IMG/VR virus record: IMGVR_UViG_3300046028_010391
Location: 1 to 59,728 of that record
DNA length: 59,728 nucleotides
From: a virus
Direction: 5' to 3' (one strand)
Shown here: one piece after another, positions 39,198 to 45,747 of the stretch
Numbering within the stretch: position 1 is the first letter of the stretch
How the letters are laid out: every line of letters starts with the position of its first letter
Made by a program: the position numbers and the translations under genes
Notes under the pieces: generated by a model
Seen by the model: only the letters and a program-made list of their open reading frames with translations
What the model was told of the DNA's origin: nothing
Databases searched by the model: none

Positions 39198-39978
39198 GGT
39201 TTCACATGAAGTCCCCTTTAGTTTATTGGATTATAGTCGTGAATTTAATGATTATGACTATTGTTTACCCCACCTATTAGATCAAAATGAAGAATATTTG
39301 GCTTATTTTAAACAAGCCAAAGCAGATGGACGTTATATTATAATGGACAATTCACTTCATGAATTGGGTGAAGCTTATGATTCAAATCGTTTATGGCACT
39401 GGATAAACGAACTACAACCAAATGAATTTATTGTACCTGATGTTTGGGAAAATAAAACTCAAAGTGTTGTAAATGCTCGTCAGTGGATTAAATATGAGTA
39501 CCCTGAAAACACTACTCCAGTAGCAGTAGTTCAAGCACAAACACTTCATGAAGCATTTGAATGTACTCAAACATATAAAGATTTAGGTTATAAGAAAATG
39601 GCATATTCGTATGGTGCTTCTTACTATAATGATGTTTGTGTTCATCCTAATAAACATTTAGGTAAAGCACTTGGTCGTGTTTATGTAATTTCAACTTTGT
39701 ATAAACAAGGAGTTTTATCGCCTAATGATCGAGTACATCTATTAGGTTGTCAAGTACCTCAAGAATTTGGTTGGTATGAAGGTATTGAATGTATTGAATC
39801 AATTGATACTTCAAATCCAATTATGGCAGCACTAGATGGTAATGCTATTAATTTCTTTGGCCTAACAGAAAAACCAGAAGCAAATATGAATAATTTCCAA
39901 GAATTACCTTCAGAAGATATTGATTTGGATCTTATTGATAATAATGTTGAAATATTTCGTTTAATTAATAATCTATAA
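39181..39978 (+). CDS. dpdA: DpdA/TGT-like 7-deazaguanine DNA transglycosylase
   Basis: A 266-residue protein from the ATG at 39181 (GTT-ATG context); an upstream TTG frame is not needed. Family-like motifs are I-I-M-D-N-S-L-H-E-L-G with Asp56, which replaces the D-S-G-G-F-Q nucleophile/base segment of tRNA-guanine transglycosylase. F-I-V-P-D-V (Asp87), V-V-Q-A-Q-T and H-L-L-G-C-Q-V-P (about 186-193) match the base-recognition strands. Phage enzymes of this type (DpdA) swap guanine in DNA for a 7-deazaguanine. The neighbouring QueC, QueD, QueE and FolE genes make that base, which strongly supports a DNA rather than tRNA role. The call is from motifs and context, not from alignment. Confidence 0.65.
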   Translation: MKKRIKVSHEVPFSLLDYSREFNDYDYCLPHLLDQNEEYLAYFKQAKADGRYIIMDNSLHELGEAYDSNRLWHWINELQPNEFIVPDVWENKTQSVVNARQWIKYEYPENTTPVAVVQAQTLHEAFECTQTYKDLGYKKMAYSYGASYYNDVCVHPNKHLGKALGRVYVISTLYKQGVLSPNDRVHLLGCQVPQEFGWYEGIECIESIDTSNPIMAALDGNAINFFGLTEKPEANMNNFQELPSEDIDLDLIDNNVEIFRLINNL

Positions 39979-39981
39979 GTT

Positions 39982-40227
39982 ATGAACACACAAACCGAAT
40001 ATAAATCATTGTTTGATTATCTAGGGCATGCCGCTGGTAGTGATCTAGGAAAACAAGTAGCTGCCGCAGCATCAGCTGAAAAAGTAAGAATTGCTGTAAA
40101 ATATGTTCAAAATTCTAAATATAAAGGAGACATTTTAATGTATCCTATTGATTGGTTAGATTATTACTTTTCTAAAAAAGAAACAAAACAAGATGAATCA
40201 GATGAATCATATGAACTCCCCTTCTAA
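39982..40227 (+). CDS. Small hypothetical protein in the 7-deazaguanine cluster
   Basis: An 81-residue protein with a helical Ala-rich middle (K-Q-V-A-A-A-A-S-A-E-K-V-R-I-A) and an acidic tail ending Y-E-L-P-F, a little like SSB-type acidic tails. It has the AAGTT-ATG start three bases after the dpdA-like stop. Function unknown. The acidic tail could mediate contact with DNA enzymes. Confidence 0.5.
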   Translation: MNTQTEYKSLFDYLGHAAGSDLGKQVAAAASAEKVRIAVKYVQNSKYKGDILMYPIDWLDYYFSKKETKQDESDESYELPF

Positions 40228-40360
40228 AACAACTCAAGAAATAAATCCTGTTTGGGAAGCAGAAATTAAAAAAGTTTTAGACGAACTTTGGAAAAATCGT
40301 TTTAATTTAAGTTTGAAAAACGTAGAACTTCTACGTAGATTATCTAATAAAAAATATTAA
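40202..40360 (+). CDS. Small basic helical protein (52 aa)
   Basis: A frame from the ATG at 40202 (or 40211) to TAA at 40358-40360. It overlaps the preceding gene by 26 bases and ends one base before queC. The product has E-A-E-I-K-K-V-L-D-E-L-W-K-N-R and K-N-V-E-L-L-R-R-L. The final codons coincide with the promoter and palindrome in front of queC. It is plausible as a gene because of the tight spacing; function unknown. Confidence 0.4.
   Translation: MNHMNSPSKTTQEINPVWEAEIKKVLDELWKNRFNLSLKNVELLRRLSNKKY
40312..40343 (+). promoter_or_regulatory. Putative queC promoter with perfect palindrome in the spacer
   Basis: TTTG (40312-40315), 20 bases, TAGATTAT (40336-40343); the ATG is at 40362. 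The spacer holds a perfect 8+1+8 palindrome, ACGTAGAAcTTCTACGT (40320-40336), an operator-like site covering the polymerase contact region. Confidence 0.5.
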
Positions 40361-40361
40361 T

Positions 40362-41177
40362 ATGAATAAACAAGCAGTATTGTCACTAAGTGGAGGTATG
40401 GACAGCTCCACATTGTTGCTTCATCTACTCGCCAATGGCTATGAAGTGACAGCACTGTCTTTTGACTATGGTCAAAAACATAGAGTTGAACTTGAGCGTG
40501 CTCAAGATTTAGTAAACTATCTAAATTCTCAATGTACCGATAACAATTGTTATGGTGGATGTAAGATTAAATATCAAGTAATTAAACTTGATGGTTTGAG
40601 TCAACTACTTAATTCATCACTTGTAACAGGTGGAGATGAAGTACCTGAAGGTCACTATGCTGAAGAAAATATGAAGGCAACAGTTGTACCTAATCGTAAT
40701 AAAATCTTTAGTTCAATTATTCAAGCAGTAGCTTTAAGTATAGCAAACAAAACCAATTCAGAGGTTAAAATTGCTTTAGGAGTACATAGCGGAGATCATT
40801 CAATTTACCCAGATTGTACGGATGAATGGAGAAAATCAGATGAAATAGCATTTAAAACAGGAAATTGGGATTCACATCTAGTAAATTATTATGTTCCCTA
40901 TATGGAAGGAAATAAATTTACTATTCTACAAGATGGAGAAAAATGTTGTAAACAATTAAGTCTTGATTTTAACGAAATATATAAACGTACAAATACATCT
41001 TATAAACCATACCCTTCAGGAAACTCTGATTATATGTCTGCTTCAAGTGTTGAACGTGTAGAAGCATTTATTGCTTTAGGTCGTCCTGATCCTGTAACTT
41101 ATGAAGATGAAGATGGTATTGCTTCATGGGATAAAGTAGTTGCTCATGTATCTAAAGTACTAGCTAGCCATGAGTGA
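40362..41177 (+). CDS. queC: QueC-like 7-cyano-7-deazaguanine synthase lacking the usual zinc cysteines
   Basis: A 271-residue protein. The PP-loop S-G-G-M-D-S-S (10-16), S-F-D-Y-G-Q-K-H-R-V-E-L and V-P-N-R-N identify QueC, which converts 7-carboxy-7-deazaguanine through the amide (ADG) to preQ0 using ATP and ammonia. The C-terminal C...C-x2-C-x2-C zinc site is not present: the matching stretch (about 218-245) reads S-Y-K-P-Y-P-S-G-N-S-D-Y-M-S-A-S-S-V-E-R. An insertion near the N terminus has Cys58, Cys63 and Cys67, which might form a different site. The enzyme may therefore stop at ADG or have another metal site. It lies in the dpdA-queC-queD-queE-folE cluster. Confidence 0.8.
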   Translation: MNKQAVLSLSGGMDSSTLLLHLLANGYEVTALSFDYGQKHRVELERAQDLVNYLNSQCTDNNCYGGCKIKYQVIKLDGLSQLLNSSLVTGGDEVPEGHYAEENMKATVVPNRNKIFSSIIQAVALSIANKTNSEVKIALGVHSGDHSIYPDCTDEWRKSDEIAFKTGNWDSHLVNYYVPYMEGNKFTILQDGEKCCKQLSLDFNEIYKRTNTSYKPYPSGNSDYMSASSVERVEAFIALGRPDPVTYEDEDGIASWDKVVAHVSKVLASHE

Positions 41178-41454
41178 TGGAATCACCGAAGCTCGTAGAG
41201 GTACTTACTTTAAAAACGATAAATACAATAAAAGTATAATTAATTGGGAATTACATCAGAAAATGAATAATAAAAAATCTAAAATAGATAAAGATTTTAA
41301 ACATATGCCTAACCAAAAATGGCACAAAATTATAAGTTTTATCAAATCAGGGGTTAGAATTGTAGGTTACGGACTTATCCCATTTAATTTGGTAGTTGCA
41401 ACAATTGTACTTATCTTTAGTGAAGTTATTGGCATTGTTGAAGAATTAGTATGA
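41170..41454 (+). CDS. Small membrane protein
   Basis: A 94-residue protein overlapping the queC end by 8 bases. The first 60 residues are basic and polar; a hydrophobic segment follows (about 66-90: V-G-Y-G-L-I-P-F-N-L-V-V-A-T-I-V-L-I-F), ideal for one transmembrane helix. Function unknown. It is co-transcribed with the 7-deazaguanine genes but shows no enzyme motif. Confidence 0.5.
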   Translation: MSDGITEARRGTYFKNDKYNKSIINWELHQKMNNKKSKIDKDFKHMPNQKWHKIISFIKSGVRIVGYGLIPFNLVVATIVLIFSEVIGIVEELV

Positions 41455-41657
41455 CACGTAGACCCTATAGAAAGTCGGTTCCATTCCAAGAAATGTATGT
41501 TATTATAAACCAAAATGGAGAAGTATTTACAGGATTAAAAAAAGGTTACCCTGAGTATTCTTGGGATTGGTCACAAGCAAAACCACTATTTATAGAGAAC
41601 ACAAAATACCTGTTAAGAGAAACAGGGACAGAATTAATCAAAGAATCAGAATTATGA
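41451..41657 (+). CDS. Small hypothetical protein (68 aa)
   Basis: A 68-residue basic protein with the ATGA start-stop overlap on both sides. The segment Y-V-I-I-N-Q-N-G-E-V-F-T-G-L-K-K-G-Y-P looks like a small beta-meander, and S-W-D-W-S-Q-A-K-P-L-F follows. No family is assigned. Its position between the membrane protein and thioredoxin suggests the same transcript. Confidence 0.5.
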   Translation: MTRRPYRKSVPFQEMYVIINQNGEVFTGLKKGYPEYSWDWSQAKPLFIENTKYLLRETGTELIKESEL

Positions 41658-41899
41658 AACAAGTATATTACTTTTCGGCTAGTTGGTGTCAACCGTGCCA
41701 AACACTTGGCCCTATCATGGAACAAGTATCTCAACAAGTTCATGTTGAAAAAATTAACGTAGATTATGAAGCCGACCTTATCACAAAATATGGTGTTAGA
41801 AATATTCCCACTGTAATACTCGTGGAAAATGGTCAAGAAGTTCGTAGATTTACTGGAGCAAGAAATTTTAACGACGTAATGAATTTTATCAATGGGTAG
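41654..41899 (+). CDS. Thioredoxin-like protein (CQPC)
   Basis: An 81-residue protein from the ATG at 41654, in ATGA overlap with the preceding stop. A-S-W-C-Q-P-C (Cys12, Cys15) is the redox site, and V-R-N-I-P-T-V carries the cis-Pro of the thioredoxin fold. It is shorter than a standard thioredoxin (about 105 aa) and close to phage glutaredoxin/NrdC size. It may reduce the phage ribonucleotide reductase (C-terminal C-V-A-C) or an enzyme of this cluster. Confidence 0.8.
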   Translation: MKQVYYFSASWCQPCQTLGPIMEQVSQQVHVEKINVDYEADLITKYGVRNIPTVILVENGQEVRRFTGARNFNDVMNFING

Positions 41900-42356
41900 T
41901 TTTAGATCAACAAAAGTATTTGACGGTTACTCAACTGTATTTCGTCAATGGAGAGCCGATGGAACTCATTGTCAGTTTCTCCATGGTTATGGAGTATCAT
42001 TTAAAGTATGGTTTGAAGGTGAACTTGATGAACGTAATTGGGTTTGGGATTTTGGAGGTATGAAACGTGCTAAAGGTACTATTGATGGAATGAATCCTAA
42101 AGCATGGATGGATTATATGTTTGACCATACTACAATTGTTGCTGAAGATGATCCATATTTAGAAAAATTTAAAGAAATGTGGAAAGATGGTATTATTCAA
42201 CTTCGTATCATTCCAGCAGTAGGAGCAGAACAATTTTCAAACTACCTTTGGGTGAAACTAAATAACTTTATTCAAGAAGAAACTGATGGACGTGTAAGAG
42301 TAGTTCAAGTTGAATTTAGAGAACATGAAAAAAATACAGCATTTTATAAAGGATAA
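41892..42356 (+). CDS. queD: QueD-like 6-carboxytetrahydropterin synthase
   Basis: A 154-residue protein. T-H-C-Q-F-L-H-G-Y-G has Cys27 and His31 in the positions of the E. coli QueD catalytic Cys27 and zinc ligand His31. V-W-D-F-G-G-M-K, M-F-D-H-T-T-I and V-E-F-R-E-H-E match the D-F, D-H and Glu motifs. However, the HGH pair reads HGY, and no His is seen near position 16, so the zinc site differs from the standard. QueD makes CPH4 from the FolE product. It overlaps the thioredoxin gene by 8 bases and precedes queE by two. Confidence 0.75.
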   Translation: MGSFRSTKVFDGYSTVFRQWRADGTHCQFLHGYGVSFKVWFEGELDERNWVWDFGGMKRAKGTIDGMNPKAWMDYMFDHTTIVAEDDPYLEKFKEMWKDGIIQLRIIPAVGAEQFSNYLWVKLNNFIQEETDGRVRVVQVEFREHEKNTAFYKG

Positions 42357-42358
42357 TT

Positions 42359-43141
42359 ATGGCACTAGGTAGAATCGAAGATTATAGTAAAAAGCTCCCA
42401 ATCGTTGAGCTTTATACCTGCGTACAATCAGAAGGTAGTAGAGCAGGTCGTCCAACAGTAGCAATTAGAACTACAGGTTGTACTCACCGTTGTTATTTTG
42501 GTGAAGGTGGATGGTGTGACTCTTGGTACACGAGTATCCACCCAGAAAAAGGTAAATTTAACTTCCAGGATATTGTAAACATTTACGATGCACACCCTGA
42601 AATTACAGAAATGATGCTTACAGGTGGTTCACCCACAATGCATCCTGCTTTAGTAAATGAATTAACTCACTTTGCTAATGAAAGAGGAATTATTATTACT
42701 ATTGAAACTGAAGGATCTCATTTCTTAGAAACTGACCATCCTATTGGTCTTATTAGTTTTAGTCCTAAATTTAAAAATTCAGTCCCTGTATTAGGAGTAC
42801 TTACACCTCAAGGTTCAGTTACAGATCAAAAGATGATTGACAAACATAATAGCTTACGTTTAAATAAAGATGCTATTAAAAAATCTATGGAATATCATTC
42901 TGATTACCATATGAAAGTTGTAGTCAACCCAATTGAAGATCCTGAAACATGGAATGAAATTAAATCATTCTTGGATGAATTAGAAGTACCTAAGAATAAA
43001 ATTTGGATTATGCCTCCTGGAGATAACCGCCAAGAATTGATTCGAGTTTATCCTATGGTAATTGACTGGTGTACTAAAAATTATTATAATTTCACTGGTC
43101 GTGAACACATCATTGCCTTTGATACTAAGCGCGAAGTTTAA
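42359..43141 (+). CDS. queE: QueE-like 7-carboxy-7-deazaguanine synthase (radical SAM)
   Basis: A 260-residue protein. Y-T-C-V-Q-S-E-G (20-26) is the QueE opening. The cluster cysteines are Cys41, Cys45 and Cys53 in G-C-T-H-R-C...G-W-C-D-S-W, a C-x3-C-x7-C variant of the radical SAM motif. M-L-T-G-G-S-P-T and I-E-T-E-G follow as in QueE. It converts CPH4 to CDG, giving the 7-deazaguanine ring. It lies right after queD. Late-type promoter bases begin at its stop codon. Confidence 0.82.
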   Translation: MALGRIEDYSKKLPIVELYTCVQSEGSRAGRPTVAIRTTGCTHRCYFGEGGWCDSWYTSIHPEKGKFNFQDIVNIYDAHPEITEMMLTGGSPTMHPALVNELTHFANERGIIITIETEGSHFLETDHPIGLISFSPKFKNSVPVLGVLTPQGSVTDQKMIDKHNSLRLNKDAIKKSMEYHSDYHMKVVVNPIEDPETWNEIKSFLDELEVPKNKIWIMPPGDNRQELIRVYPMVIDWCTKNYYNFTGREHIIAFDTKREV

Positions 43142-43150
43142 TATTTATTC
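43140..43150 (+). promoter_or_regulatory. Putative late promoter (AATATTTATTC)
   Basis: AATATTTATTC overlaps the queE stop and ends four bases before the ATG of the secreted nuclease gene. If it works as a late promoter, it would set nuclease expression apart from the early operon around it. Confidence 0.4.
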
Positions 43151-43154
43151 TCAT

Positions 43155-43748
43155 ATGAGAAAAAGTATTTTATTATTTATTTCGTTACTATTATCAGTAA
43201 CGTCTTTTGCACAAGTTCTTAGAGATAGTATTCATTGGAATACTCCTTATTATACAATCATCTATTCTGAGGTATTAGAACAACCTAAAGCTATTTGGTA
43301 CACGGTTGCTTGTCCTGATGGAACAGCATCACGAGCAGGAATGGATTTTTACACAGAACCTGGTATTAAAACATCAGACAATGCTGATTATGTAAATAAT
43401 GAATGGGATAAAGGTCATATGGCACCTGCAGCGTCTTTAAATTGTAATAAAAATATGCTATGGGAAACCTTTAATTACATGAATTCAGCATTGCAACAAC
43501 AATCTTTAAACAGAGGTGTTTGGAAAAAGCTTGAAATACAAGAGCGTATTTGGGCCCAAACATCTCATGTTGAAGTTTATATTAGAGTTGAATTTGATAA
43601 AGTACCTAAAAGAGTTCCTACAAACGCTGCTATTCCAAAAGGATTTTATAAAGAACTTAAAATAGGAAATACAAAACGCTGTTACTATTTTCCAAATGTA
43701 GCTCCTACTACAAATGAATTAGAAAAATTTAAATGTAATTGTAGATGA
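43155..43748 (+). CDS. Secreted NUC1-type DNA/RNA non-specific endonuclease
   Basis: A 197-residue protein from the ATG at 43155. Residues 1-20 are a clear Sec signal peptide (M-R-K, a Leu/Ile/Ser core, S-F-A-Q). The mature part has the beta-beta-alpha-metal nuclease motif E-W-D-K-G-H-M-A-P-A with His88. F-N-Y-M-N...N-R-G-V-W-K-K-L-E follows, matching the Asn, Asn, Trp and Glu of the Serratia/NUC1 family. It should cut DNA outside the cytoplasm. Possible roles are destroying other phages' DNA in the periplasm, clearing DNA at lysis, or scavenging nucleotides. It overlaps the next gene by four bases. Confidence 0.75.
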   Translation: MRKSILLFISLLLSVTSFAQVLRDSIHWNTPYYTIIYSEVLEQPKAIWYTVACPDGTASRAGMDFYTEPGIKTSDNADYVNNEWDKGHMAPAASLNCNKNMLWETFNYMNSALQQQSLNRGVWKKLEIQERIWAQTSHVEVYIRVEFDKVPKRVPTNAAIPKGFYKELKIGNTKRCYYFPNVAPTTNELEKFKCNCR

Positions 43749-44026
43749 ATAAAAAATTATTGGTTGAAAACTTAGAAAATAAACAAAATGTAATTTTGTT
43801 TTTTAACTCATCACATTGTGGAGCTTGTCAAACAGCAAAACCCATTGTTGAAAAAATTGTAAAATCTAAAAAAGATTATTTATATTCTAATATTACAGAA
43901 GGATCATCAGATTCAGAACAATTAGAAAAATTTTGTGGTGTTGAGTTTTATCCAACACTAGTTATCATTGAAAATGGTAAAGTAAAAAGGTATGTTGGTT
44001 TAAAACAATTGAATGAAATAAAATGA
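43745..44026 (+). CDS. Thioredoxin-like protein (CGAC)
   Basis: A 93-residue protein. F-F-N-S-S-H-C-G-A-C (Cys25, Cys28) is the redox motif, and V-E-F-Y-P-T-L-V-I-I provides the cis-Pro. A standalone cytoplasmic thioredoxin fold with no signal peptide, it is the second of the cluster and differs clearly from the first. It overlaps both neighbours by four bases. It may serve RNR or radical SAM/QueD chemistry. Confidence 0.75.
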   Translation: MNKKLLVENLENKQNVILFFNSSHCGACQTAKPIVEKIVKSKKDYLYSNITEGSSDSEQLEKFCGVEFYPTLVIIENGKVKRYVGLKQLNEIK

Positions 44027-44529
44027 AACAAGTATTATTTACTGAATTAGAATTACAAAACAAAGTAGGCGAAATTGCCTACAACATTAAAAAACAAGAA
44101 CACGATTTTCCTCCCGTGTTTATATGCGTTTTAAACGGCGCATTTATGTTCTTTACGGATTTAGTGAAGCGGATGGATGAATGCGAAATAGACTTTATAC
44201 GCGCGAAATCATACGAGGGAATCACACAGAGCACAGTCAAAATTACTAAATCTATTGAAATTGATATTTCAAGAAAAGACGTTTATCTTGTAGATGATAT
44301 TTACGATACAGGAGAAACAATGAAAGAACTTACTAATCATCTTAAATTATACGATCCTCGATCAATCACTCCAGTTACTTTATTTAAACGTTGGAGCGCA
44401 AAACATCCTGATTTAATTTATGGATTTGAATTGTATGATGAGGCCTGGCTTGTAGGTTATGGTTTAGATAATGAAAAAGGTCTCCAACGAAATCTTAAAC
44501 ATATTCTTGGAATCCCAAGAGAAGATTAA
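44023..44529 (+). CDS. Hypoxanthine/guanine phosphoribosyltransferase-like protein
   Basis: A 168-residue protein, the typical size of HGPRT. The PRPP loop is V-Y-L-V-D-D-I-Y-D-T-G-E-T (about 88-100). L-N-G-A-F-M-F-F-T-D-L is the PPi loop, and W-L-V-G-Y-G-L-D is the purine-side motif. It converts a purine base and PRPP to the nucleotide. Here it could salvage guanine released by base exchange and feed GTP to FolE, or act on a 7-deazaguanine. It sits between the thioredoxin and FolE genes, with a promoter for folE in its 3' end. Confidence 0.8.
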   Translation: MKQVLFTELELQNKVGEIAYNIKKQEHDFPPVFICVLNGAFMFFTDLVKRMDECEIDFIRAKSYEGITQSTVKITKSIEIDISRKDVYLVDDIYDTGETMKELTNHLKLYDPRSITPVTLFKRWSAKHPDLIYGFELYDEAWLVGYGLDNEKGLQRNLKHILGIPRED

Positions 44530-44537
44530 TATATTAT
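44506..44537 (+). promoter_or_regulatory. Putative host-type promoter of folE
   Basis: CTTG (44506-44509), 20 bases, TATATTAT (44530-44537), 14 bases before the ATG at 44552. Confidence 0.55.
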
Positions 44538-44551
44538 ATAAAAATTAAGTT

Positions 44552-45256
44552 ATGGAAAATATCGAAAATAAGCGTCGTAAAAAACACGAAAACATTGAGT
44601 GTGTTCCTGTTGGATATGCTAATGGTGTTGCACCTGGTTTCCCATTTACCGATAGGGAAAAAGACAAAATGATTGAAGAAGCAGCCGAAGCGTTTGGTCA
44701 GTTTCTTGATGCCTTAAAATGTGATTGGAGAAACGACCCTAATTCAATGGAAACACCTCGTCGTGTAGCTAAAGCATATGTGAATGATTTGTGGAAAGGT
44801 CGTTACAACAACTTTACAGAAATTACTTCATTCCCTTCAGATGGTTATGATGGGATTATCATTGAACGTAACATTCAGCTTACTTCAATGTGCTCACATC
44901 ACCACCAAACAATTCGTGGTGTAGTACATATTGGTTATGTAGCTGGAAATGAAGGTCAAGTAATTGGTTTGTCTAAACTAAACCGAATTGTAGAACATTT
45001 TGGTCGTCGAGGTGCTATCCAAGAACAACTCACTTCAGCTATTCACCAAGCAGTAGATAAAGTATGTGAAGCAAATCGTGGTGTAATTGTAACTGTAGTA
45101 GCAACTCACAACTGTGTATCTTGCCGAGGTATTAATCACCAAGGTGCAGCAATGGTAACTACTAAAGCATCAGGTGTGTTTATGGAAAACGACAATCAAG
45201 CACGTAAAGAATTCTTTGATTCATTGAAAATTAATAACGGTCATATTTCAATTTAA
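44552..45256 (+). CDS. folE: GTP cyclohydrolase I (FolE)
   Basis: A 234-residue protein, close to E. coli FolE (222 aa). M-C-S-H-H-H-Q-T-I-R-G carries the zinc Cys114 and His residues. V-I-G-L-S-K-L-N-R-I-V is the signature, and A-T-H-N-C-V-S-C-R-G holds the third zinc Cys. It turns GTP into dihydroneopterin triphosphate, the first step to 7-deazaguanines. Having its own promoter suggests it is the rate-setting step. It has the AAGTT-ATG start. Confidence 0.92.
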   Translation: MENIENKRRKKHENIECVPVGYANGVAPGFPFTDREKDKMIEEAAEAFGQFLDALKCDWRNDPNSMETPRRVAKAYVNDLWKGRYNNFTEITSFPSDGYDGIIIERNIQLTSMCSHHHQTIRGVVHIGYVAGNEGQVIGLSKLNRIVEHFGRRGAIQEQLTSAIHQAVDKVCEANRGVIVTVVATHNCVSCRGINHQGAAMVTTKASGVFMENDNQARKEFFDSLKINNGHISI

Positions 45257-45261
45257 TAGTT

Positions 45262-45747
45262 ATGAGTGATAAACAAAATTACGTACCCTTTGTAAGCGAG
45301 GTTGAAGAGTTCAACAGCTTAATGAATAAACCCAACAACTATGAACCATCCATACCACACAATCGAGCTGAATGGGAGTTTGTATATAACTTCGTTCTCG
45401 AAGAACTTGAAGAATATAAACAAGCTTGCGAACGTGGAGACATCGTTGAAGTTTTGGACGCATTGTGCGACATTACTTATGTATCCCTTGGGAACGGTGC
45501 TATGCTTCATGGTCTTAAGGATAAAGTTTGGCCGGCTTATATGGAAGTGCAGGCGTCAAATTTATCAAAAGCTTGTTCTACACAAGAAGAGGCAGAAGAA
45601 ACTGTTAAAATTCGCTCCAACGAACAAGGTGAACTTTGTCATTGGGAGCAGGTTGGTGACAAGTATGTTGTATATCGTACTAGAGACCGTAAAGTCATAA
45701 AGTCGATTAATTACTTTAAACCAAATCTTAAGCAGTTTTTTGAATAA
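45262..45747 (+). CDS. MazG-like NTP pyrophosphohydrolase
   Basis: A 161-residue protein. F-V-L-E-E-L-E-E-Y-K-Q-A then I-V-E-V-L-D-A-L-C-D-I-T-Y-V form the E-E-x-x-E...E-x-x-D metal site of the all-alpha NTP-PPase fold, with V-Q-A-S-N-L-S-K after it. Phage MazG proteins hydrolyse dNTPs or alarmone-type signals. It might remove unwanted nucleotides during modified-DNA synthesis. Its stop overlaps the DNA polymerase start by one base. Confidence 0.78.
   Translation: MSDKQNYVPFVSEVEEFNSLMNKPNNYEPSIPHNRAEWEFVYNFVLEELEEYKQACERGDIVEVLDALCDITYVSLGNGAMLHGLKDKVWPAYMEVQASNLSKACSTQEEAEETVKIRSNEQGELCHWEQVGDKYVVYRTRDRKVIKSINYFKPNLKQFFE

Noticed and set aside
41561-41653. N-terminal extension of the CQPC thioredoxin
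   Set aside because: It lies wholly within the upstream gene in another frame; the ATG at 41654 starts the thioredoxin fold properly.
43062-43154. N-terminal extension of the secreted nuclease
   Set aside because: It overlaps queE and would bury the signal peptide; the ATG at 43155 places the signal peptide at the N terminus.
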